In this document: positions 56,480 to 64,000 of the stretch, in pieces | Layout of the letters: the number at the start of each line of letters is the position of its first letter | How positions within the stretch are numbered: the first letter of the stretch is position 1 | Assembly: GCF_963259705.1 (NCBI RefSeq) | Contig: NC_081853.1 | Coordinates: 2,170,001 to 2,234,000 of the forward strand | Source: Myotis daubentonii | Taxonomy: Eukaryota > Chordata > Mammalia > Chiroptera > Vespertilionidae | DNA length: 64,000 bases | Direction: 5' to 3' | The notes under the pieces: model-generated | What the model was told of the DNA's origin: nothing | What the model saw: only the letters and a program-made list of their open reading frames with translations | Database searches by the model: none | Position numbers and translations under genes: made by a program

Positions 56480-59400
56480 TGTTGTCCACACCATGAGTTC
56501 TTTCTCTTTCCTTGTTCAGTCCCTCCACTCTGCCCAGCCTCCACCTCAGGAGCTGTCAGCCTGCTCTCTCTGAGTCTGTCTCCATTTTGCTTACTAGTTC
56601 AGTTTATTCATTAGATCTACATCTGAGTGAAATTCCATGGCAGTTGTCTTTCTCTGACTACCTTATTTCACTTATTATCCTGTTCTTCCGGTCCATCCAT
56701 ACTGTCGCAAAGGATAACATTTTCTTCCTTTTTAAGGGCAAGTAGTATTCCATTTTGTAAATGTACCACAGCTGTTTTATATACTCATTTACGGATGGGC
56801 ACTTGGGCTGCTTCCAAATTTTGGCTATTCTAAATAATGCTGCAAGGAACATAGAGGTGCATATATTCTTTCTATTTACTGTTTCTGGTTTCTTCAGATA
56901 AATTCCCAGAAGTGAAATTGGTGGTTCAGGGGCAGTTCCAGCTTCAATTTTTTGAGGTAGCTCGGTACTGCTTTCCACAGTGGCTGCACCAGTCTGCACT
57001 CTCACCAGCAGTGCAGGAGGGTCCCTCTTCTCCACATCTTCACCAGCACTTGTTATCTGTTGATTAATTGATAGTAGCCACTCTGACAGGTGTGAGGTGA
57101 TACCTCATTGTCATTTTAACTTACATTTCTCTCGTGACTAGTGACTTTGAGCCTCTTTTCATGTGTTTTAGCCATCAAAACATTCTCTTTGGAGAGTGTC
57201 TATTAAGGTCCTTTGCCCACTTTTAAATTGGATTGTTTGGGGGGGGGTTGGGGGGTGAGTTTTATAAGTTCTTTATAAATTTCAGATGATAACCCCTTAT
57301 TAGATGTCTCATTGGTGAATATGTTCTCCCATTACATGGGTTGTCTTTTCATTTCCTCAATGGTTTCCTTTGCTGCGCAAAAACTTTTTAGTTTGATTTA
57401 GTCGCATTTGCTTGCTTTTTCTTTTTTTCCTTTGCCCAAGGAGATATATCAGAAAAAAAAAATTGCTACAAGAAATGTCCAAGATTTTACTGCCTGTGTT
57501 TTCTTCTAGATTTTTATGACTTCAAGTCTAACATTTAAGTTTGTAAGCCCATTTTGGTTTATTCTTATGTGAGGAGTAAGGAGGTGGTTTAGTTTCATTT
57601 TTCTTTTGCACGTATCAGTTCAACTTTCCCAACACCGTTTATTGAATAGAATAGCTATAGCCCATTGTATGTTTTTGTCCCCTCTGTCAAATATTAAATG
57701 ACTATAAAGGTGTGGGTTTATTTCTGAGCTCTCTACTCTGTTCCACTGATCTGTGTGTCTGTTTTTGTGCCAGTACCATGCTGTTTCAATTACTATGCCT
57801 CGTGGTATAGTTTGATATCAGGTAGTATTATTCCTCCAATTTTGTTCTTCTTTCTCAAGATTGTTGTTGCTATTTGGGGTCTTTTGTGTTTTCATATAAA
57901 TTTTTGGAATGTTTGTCCCAGTTCTGTGACTATGCCATTGGTATCTTGCGTTGAATCTGTAGATTGCTTTGGGTAGTATGGACACATTAATGTTACTTCT
58001 TTCTATCCAGGAACACAGTATATGCTTCCACTTGCTTGTATCTTCTTTAGTTTCTTTCAAATACAGGTCTTCTACATCCTTGGTTAAATTTATCCCTAGG
58101 TATTTTATTTTTTAAAAGCAATTGTGAATGGAATTGTTTTTTTTAGTTTCCATTTCTGATCATTCATCATTGTGTTTAAAAATGCAACTTATTTCTGGAT
58201 ATTTATTTTGTATTTTGCTACTTTACTGAATTCATTTATCAGTTCTAGTAGATTTTTGGTGGAATCTTTAGGGTTCTCTCTATACAATATAATGCCATCT
58301 GCAAATAATGTCAGGTTTACTACTTCCTTTCCAATTTCGATGCCTTTTATTTCTTCCTCTTCTCTGGTTGCTGTGGCTAGGACTTCCAGTACTATGTTGA
58401 ATAAGAGTGGTGAATGTGGACATCTTTGTCTTGTTCCTGTTCTTAAGGGAAACGCTTGTAGGTTTTGTCCATTGAGTATGATGTTGGCTGTGGGTTTGTC
58501 CTACAGGGCCTTCATTACATTAAGGTATATTCCCTCATTCTCTCTTTGCTGAGAGTTTTGATAAATAATGGGTGCTGGGTTTTATCAAATGCTTTCTTAT
58601 GCATCTATTTACATGATCATGTGGTTTTTACCCTTAATTTTGTTTATGTGGTGTACCATGCTTATTGATTTGCAGATATTATACCAACTTTGCACTCCCA
58701 GAATAAATTCCACTTGATCCTGGTGTATGGTCTTTTAATGTATTGCTGGACTAGGTTTGCCAATATTTTGTTGAGATTTTAGCATTTATGCTCATCAGGG
58801 ATATTGACCTATACTTTTCTTTCTTTGTCATTATCTGGTTTTCAATATTTTGGAGTAGTTTGAGAAGGATGGGTGTTATTTCTTCTTTGAATGTTTGGTA
58901 AAATTCACCTGTAAACACATCCAGTCCAGGGATCTTTGTTGGGAGTGTTTTTATTATTATTATTATTACTGTTTTATTTAAATATATATATACAGAGAGG
59001 AAGGGAGAGGGATATAGAGTCAGAAACATCAATGAGAGAGAAACATTGATCAGCTGCCTCCTGCACACCCCCCACTGGGGATGTGCCCACAACCAAGGTA
59101 CATGCCCTTGACCAGAATCAAACCTGGGACCTTTCAGTCCACAGGCCGATGCTCTATCCACTGAGCCAAACCAGTTAGGGCTATTATTATTGCTTTAATT
59201 AACCAGTCTATTCAGATTCTCTGATTCTTCCTGATTTAGTTTTGGAAGATTGCATGTTTGTAGGAATTTACCCATTTCTTTCAGGTTGTCCAATTTGTTG
59301 GCATATAGTTATTCATAATATTTCTTAAAATCCTTTGTAATTTTTTGGTGTCAGTTGTTACTTCTCTTTCATTTCTGATTTTGTTTATTTGGGTCCTCTC

Positions 59401-59785
59401 TCTTTTTTCTTGATGAGTCTGGTTAAAGGTTTGTCAATCTTGTTTATCTTTTCAGAGAACTAGCTCTTGGTTTCATTTATACTTCGTATTGTATTTTATT
59501 TATTTACTTTTTTTCGTATTGTTTTTTAGACTCTGTTTCATTTCTTTCTGCTCTGATCTTTATTATTGTCTTCCTTCTGCTCACTCTGAGCTCTTTGTGT
59601 TGTTCTTTTTCAAGTTCCTTTAAGTGTAAAGTTATATTGTTTATTTGAACTTTTTCTTGTTTCTTGAGATAGGCCTGTAATGGTATAAATTTTCCTTTAG
59701 GGCTGCTTTCCCTGTATCGCACAGACTTGGGGTTGTTTTGTTCTCATTTTCATTTGTTTCAAGGTATCTTTTGATTTCTCATGTG
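56480..59785 (-). mobile_element. L1 LINE, degenerate 3' part (ORF2 region and 3' end)
   Basis: Minus-strand ORF2 pieces in order: MRYRESSPKGKFI...RRKTIIKIRAERNE (59722-59504), a reverse-transcriptase start ...[20 protein letters not shown] and [13 protein letters not shown] (about 58920-58750), and the C-terminus [20 protein letters not shown] (about 56860-56780). Many stops and frameshifts. A Ves SINE at 58966-59181 splits it. Confidence 0.88.
58966..59181 (-). mobile_element. Ves SINE inside the L1
   Basis: Full-length Ves with intact head and body on the minus strand, inserted in the L1 ORF2 remnant within a (TTA)n-like flank. Confidence 0.92.
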
Positions 59786-59789
59786 GCTG

Positions 59790-60066
59790 TAGGCTGCTCT
59801 GCCCTCTGCTGAAACCCAGGGTGAGTGGCTGCGAATAAAATCTTGTGTGTGGCCCTTTAAGAGGGTGCCTGTATTGCAAGCTCTCTCTCCCTGGTGGACA
59901 GAAACCCCAGATGTTTTCACAGCCAGATGTTTTGTGGGTGCCTGAGAGGATTGGGCCTAAGCTGACAGGCGGACATCCCACGAGGGGTCCCAGACTGTGA
60001 GAGGGCACAGGCCGGACAGAGGAACCTCCCCCTCAAATACACTACTTTCATGCCCTGGGCCTCTAG
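59790..60066 (+). mobile_element. HeliBat remnant, 3' end on the plus strand
   Basis: Ends GGGCCTCTAG at 60066. Upstream TCCCAGACTGTGAGAGGGCACAGGCC and GACAGGCGGACATCCC match the 3' bodies of the other HeliBats in reverse. The hairpin is decayed and the left limit uncertain. It is one of the few plus-orientation Helitrons here. Confidence 0.65.
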
Positions 60067-60079
60067 TATGCATATAAAT

Positions 60080-60645
60080 TCTTTGGTTGATCTCTTCCCA
60101 CACCCCTCCGTCTTCCCTCTGGGAATCCACAGTCTGTTCTCTGTCTCTGGATCTGTAACTGTTCATGAGATTCCAAATATGAGTGAGACCATGTGGTACT
60201 TGTCTTTCTCTGACTGCCTTATTTTGCTTAGCATGATACTTTCCAGGTCCCTCCATGCTGTCTCAAAGGGTAAGAGTTCCTTCTTTTTTACAGCTGCATA
60301 GTATTCCATGGTGTAAATGTAGCACAGCTTTTATCCACTCATCCACTGATGGGCACTTGGGCTGTTTCCAGGTCTTAGCTATTCTAAATTGTGCTGCTAT
60401 GAACACAGGGGTGCATACAGTCTTTCTGATTGGTGTTTCTGGATTCTTAGGAAACATTCCCAGAAGTGGGATCACTGGGTCAAATGGGAGTTCCATATTA
60501 AATTTTTTGAGGAAGCTCCATACTGTTTTCCATAGTGGCTGCACCAGCCTGCATTCGCACCAGCAGTGCACTAGGGTTCCCTTTTCTCCACATCCTCACC
60601 AGCACTTGTCATTTGTGGATTTGTTGATGGTGGCCCCCTGCTTTT
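60080..60645 (-). mobile_element. second L1 3' fragment (ORF2 C-terminus)
   Basis: Minus-strand [20 protein letters not shown]..., [34 protein letters not shown]: the ORF2 C-terminal region. Better preserved than the L1 at 56480-59785 and a separate insertion. Confidence 0.88.
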
Positions 60646-60970
60646 TTAAAGAAAAAAATGGATTAACTAGGCATGGCCACAGGAATTGGTGTTCTAAAAA
60701 CATAAGGCTATGAATAGGTGAAGACTACACCTATTTAAATTTTAAACTTTCCATTCTGGTTTGACTTAGTTATTAGCCACAAATGTCTGTTAATTTTTAT
60801 GAAGTGAACTTATATTTAATGAATGAACTTGATAAGGATGGGTAGGAATTGATAGTCCTGAGCTCAGTTTACTGTGGTATTTCATATGATTCAGTACACT
60901 TGTGGAGTGTGCAGATCTGAACTTTCACCCTATTCAGATCTGACTAGGCTGTACTGTTATCATTATAGGG
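60646..60970. other. intron sequence, nothing recognised
   Basis: No recognised feature. Confidence 0.4.
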
Positions 60971-61203
60971 ATTTTTGTTTGTTTGTTTTTTAACCCTCAC
61001 CTGAGAAGTAAGGATATTTTTTCCCATTAATTTTTTAAAAGAGTGGAAAGGAGGATGGGGAGAGTGAGAAAAAAACATCGATGTGACCTTGGTTGGGGTG
61101 CATCAAAACAGCAACCCAAGTACCAGACCTTGACCTGGAATCGAACCAGAGACCCTCTGGTGGGCAAGCCAATGCTCTAACCACTGAGAATACTGGCCAG
61201 GGC
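60971..61203 (-). mobile_element. Ves-family SINE, diverged
   Basis: TTTTTTAACCCTCACCTGAG tail variant, AACATCGATGTG body, B box CGAACC and ACTGGCCAGGGC head end on the minus strand; same subfamily as 4690-4915. Confidence 0.85.
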
Positions 61204-61615
61204 TATACTTATTGGTTTTTAACTTTATATTTGATAATTCAAAAATAGAGTAAAATATAAGTCCATTAAAGGAGAACATGTTTTCTAACCACATTTTTAG
61301 GCAAATAATAGTTTTAGCATGCCTTTATTTTTAACAAGTTTTTAAACAATTAAGAATAAGTTACTGAATCATATGTCTACAAGGAATACTTTGCTGTTTT
61401 TAAAAGATGCCTATTTTATGAGGGCACGACTCGGGGGATGAGGTGACAATGGGGGGATAAGGACACATTTGTAATACCTTAATCAGTAAAAAAATACATA
61501 ATAAAAAGATGCCTATTTTAAAGTTTACTAATACCTATACTTTCTAAAGTTTACAAAGACCAGCCAGTTCCATCCCATTCTGCTTATCTGTTGGCTTTGG
61601 AAATTTATAATTACT

Positions 61616-61669
61616 CTAGTAGCCTGGTGCACAAAAATTTGTGCACTTGGGGGTGGGGGTCCCTCAGTT
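61616..61669 (-). mobile_element. isolated HeliBat 3' terminus (about 54 bp)
   Basis: CTAG 61616-61619, TAGCCTGGTGCAC with hairpin GTGCACAAAAATTTGTGCAC, then GGGGGTCCCTCAG and an abrupt change to unrelated AT-rich sequence. Confidence 0.8.
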
Positions 61670-62817
61670 ATTAAACATTTATTGGCACAACACTGACCAC
61701 ATTGGTGGTGGTGGTGGTCTTGTCAGAATGTGTTATATTATGCAGATGAAAATCTATTTAAACAGATTTGATGTAGATATTTTCAAAGATGGAAGAATTG
61801 TCCCTGTCAACTATTTTAGTTGATTCATATCTTCAGTAATTGTCATCACTGCAAAGTTTTCAGTCCCCATATGGATTGCTGGATATAATAGGTCATGCGC
61901 TGTCCCTGTCCTTTGTAGCCTTTGTGACCTTAAGGACTCTAGTTTTCCATTTATATGTTAAAGTACCAACCTTACCAGCTTAAAAATGTAAGCTTTTAAC
62001 ACTGCTCTCTCTGTTCTGTATCCTTCTGATGAAAAGTGGAGTTGGGTTGCAGCACAGGAGAGAAATTCAGAAGGGGAATATTGAAGTAATGACTGCAGTA
62101 GGAGAAGAGGGAACCTATTTCCCTGGCCACAGGCGCTGGCACCGTGGACCACAGGGCTGGCAGCTTCTCCGGGTGGCTGCAGCGGGTGGCTTGTCAGGCA
62201 CTGGCGTCTGGACCAAAGGTGGGTGGCTTCTTCTTCTGGCGGCTTCTTCTTCTTCTATGCTTCCAGGGAGAGTAGTCAGTTATGTGTATATGTGTGTGCA
62301 TGCAAACATAGGCGTGTACACGTGTGTATGTAGAAATCTGCTGGGCAAGTCAAAACCATAGAAGAGTTTCTCCCTATCTCTTGAATCCTCCAGAGATATC
62401 CCCCACTTTTTTATTCTATCACTACTGGACAGTCAGTATTTTCAGCCAGCCAGCCAGTGACCCTCTCAGTGTCTTTTTCTGACTTCTTTTTTCCCTGTCT
62501 GTCTTCCAACCACTAATCATATTTCCACCTGGATGCATCATTTTTACTCCCAATATGCTGTATAGAGAAGGAGTCAGGATGCTGTCTCCCCATGAATAGT
62601 ACTCAGTAACAAACCAATTGCATTTTAGTTGGGCAATGCCCCTACCTACCCTTCAAATCCCTTCCACCATGCATTTCTGTTTCCCTTTTTGTTTGTTGGA
62701 TTGTTCTGCTGCTCCTCACCCCACCACCCTTGGATCATAATGTAAAATTCTTTTACCATGTCAAGAAATTATTAAAAATTCAGGTACTTTGAAAAAAAAA
62801 TACAGTTACTTCCCCGA
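61670..62817. other. intron sequence, nothing recognised
   Basis: Contains a short (GGT)n near 61700 and (TTC)n near 62240. No exon recognised. Confidence 0.4.
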
Positions 62818-63241
62818 ACACCGCCCGGCTTCGCTGATCACTGATCACCGGCTGGGGAGGGGCAGGGAAGAGATGGCTGCTGGCGCCACCTCTTCCCTGC
62901 CCCGCCTGGCTTCTCCAATCACCGGCTGGGGGATGGGCAAAGGCAGCCCCGGTTCTCTGATCACAGGCCGGGGGGCAGGGCAAAGGTGGCCCCGCCTTTG
63001 CCCTGCCACCCAGCTCTTGCCTGCTGCCTGGGTTTCCAATCACCATCAGCAGCAGGCGGCTTCTTCTGTCCTTCCCCTTTCGCCTCCCAGCATTTTGCCT
63101 ATGTATGCAAATTAACCGCCATCTTTGTTGGCGGTTAACCGCCATCTTTGTTGGCAGTTAATTTGCAAATCACCCTGATTAGCCAATGGGAAGTATAGTG
63201 AAGGTACAATCAATTACCATGTTTGTCTATTATTAGATAGG
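62818..63241 (-). mobile_element. HeliBat 5' portion
   Basis: The 5' end is at about 63241 (on the minus strand CCTATCTAATAATAGACAAA). The body has GATCACCGGCTGGGG repeats shared with 1970-2090 and a duplicated AACCGCCATCTTTGTTGGC. No CTAG end on the left, so truncated. Confidence 0.82.
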
Positions 63242-63271
63242 TTGTTTAATACTTTTAATTTTTATTACTTA

Positions 63272-63693
63272 CTAGAGGCCCAGTGCATGAAATTTGTGCA
63301 GGGGAGGAGGGTTCCCCTCTGCCCAGCCTGCACCCTCTCCAATCCAGGACCCCTTGGGGGATGTCCAACTGCCAGTTTAGGCCTGGATCAGGCCTAAACT
63401 GGCAGTTGGACATCCCTCTCACAATCCTGGCCCGCTGGCTCCTAATTCCTCACCTGCCTGCCTGCCTGGTCACCCCTTACTGCCCCCCTGCTGGCCTGGT
63501 CACTCCCAACTGCCCCCCCTGATGGCCTGGTTGTCCCCAGCTGCCCCCCCTCCTGGCCTGGTCTTCCCATGCAGCCTGCTTGTTCAGTTTTTTGGTCATC
63601 TCTCACTAACCCCCCTGCTGGCCTTGTCATAGGCAGCCATCTTATGAGGGTGTGAGGGTCAATTTGCATATTACCTTTTTATTATATAGAGGA
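63272..63693 (-). mobile_element. HeliBat-type Helitron with perfect internal palindrome
   Basis: CTAG 63272-63275, decayed hairpin GTGCATGAAATTTGTGCAG, A/T-rich 5' end near 63693 followed by T. It holds a 26-bp perfect inverted repeat with a 3-nt loop at 63360-63414. Confidence 0.88.
63360..63414. repeat. perfect 26-bp palindrome, 3-nt loop
   Basis: Arm 1 at 63360-63385 starts GATGTCCAACTGCCAG. Arm 2 at 63389-63414 is its exact complement; the loop is GAT. The related copy at 40466-40932 has only an imperfect version (GATGTCCACCTGCTGG ... CTGGCAGTCAGACATCC). Confidence 0.97.
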
Positions 63694-64000
63694 TTAATAA
63701 TATACGATTATTTTATGAAATTTTTTAATTTAACTATTTCCTTGAAAAAAATTAATCTGAATATTTATTTTGTTCCACTTTTTATATCAAAATTTTAAGC
63801 ACTAGTTTTACTTTCTTTAGCTGCATTTTTAAATGACAAATTATTATTTTTTGAAGAAAAAAAAATTCAAATTAGAACATGCGTCTTTTGTTTATGTAAA
63901 AAGAAAATGGAGGATTTTAAATGATTAACTTTCTGTTACAGACTGAACCTGTGACAGAACATTGTAAACAGCTCTAATTTCAGGATGGAGTAGAAAATTT
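63694..64000. other. AT-rich intron sequence to the window end
   Basis: No PROK2 exon or recognised repeat seen. Confidence 0.45.

Larger units (their letters stand above)
51495..64000 (+). other. PROK2 intron 2, incomplete in window
   Basis: From donor GTGAGT to the window end, more than 12.5 kb. I looked for the last coding exon (a VPFFGRR...HHTCPCLPG-type peptide) and the short basic optional exon and found neither, so they should lie to the right. The intron is packed with transposons and a minisatellite. Confidence 0.7.

Noticed and set aside
62789..63115. 108-codon frame before the window end as a possible PROK2 exon
   Set aside because: It falls in Helitron sequence (GATCACCGGCTGGGG repeats) and has no prokineticin cysteine pattern.

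Overview
This is nuclear DNA from a mammal, almost certainly a vespertilionid bat. The diagnostic signs are tRNA-derived Ves SINEs, many HeliBat-type Helitrons (hairpin plus CTAG 3' end, TC 5' end, insertion between A and T), a SPIN hAT element, other young hAT and Tc1/mariner elements, and L1, MIR and old LTR remnants. Ordinary genes are very sparse. Nearly all long open frames lie in GC-rich tandem repeats, Helitrons, the CpG island or old L1 sequence and are not genes.

The one host gene recognised is PROK2 (prokineticin 2), on the + strand. Its CpG-island promoter spans about 46.7-48.0 kb, with a TATA-like box, an AP-1/CRE-like site, a GC box, a CACGTG E-box and a (CG)n(CA)n tract. Coding exon 1 (47716-47811) gives the signal peptide and the N-terminal AVITG. 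Coding exon 2 (51369-51494) gives the first cysteine-rich block. The remaining coding exon(s) were not found and should lie beyond 64000, so intron 2 is longer than 12.5 kb. That intron has been filled by a Tc1-like element, a 1.6-kb minisatellite, a SPIN copy, two L1 fragments, Ves SINEs and Helitrons.

Layout. 1-0.8 kb: 5' end of a hAT element with a broken BED-finger transposase. 1.3-3.2 kb: a retrocopy joining an L1 5'UTR to a HeliBat 3' half. 3.2-28 kb: old intergenic sequence with Ves SINEs, HeliBats, a mariner MITE and minisatellites. 28.8-29.6 and 36.2-37.1 kb: two solo LTRs of one endogenous retrovirus family in opposite orientation. 32.25-34.24 and 40.47-44.09 kb: two head-to-tail HeliBat arrays. 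44.1-46.7 kb: gene-proximal sequence with an MLT1-like LTR. 46.7-64 kb: PROK2.

The most interesting structure is in PROK2. A 138-bp intron-1 segment (50923-51060) occurs again, inverted and nearly identical, at 52235-52371, where it interrupts the catalytic region of the Tc1 transposase remnant in intron 2. Exon 2 therefore lies between two long complementary arms, a layout known to favour back-splicing, exon skipping and A-to-I editing. The PROK2 exon 2 peptide also looks unusually divergent. A second theme is Helitron biology: composite elements that appear to have read through a decayed terminator.
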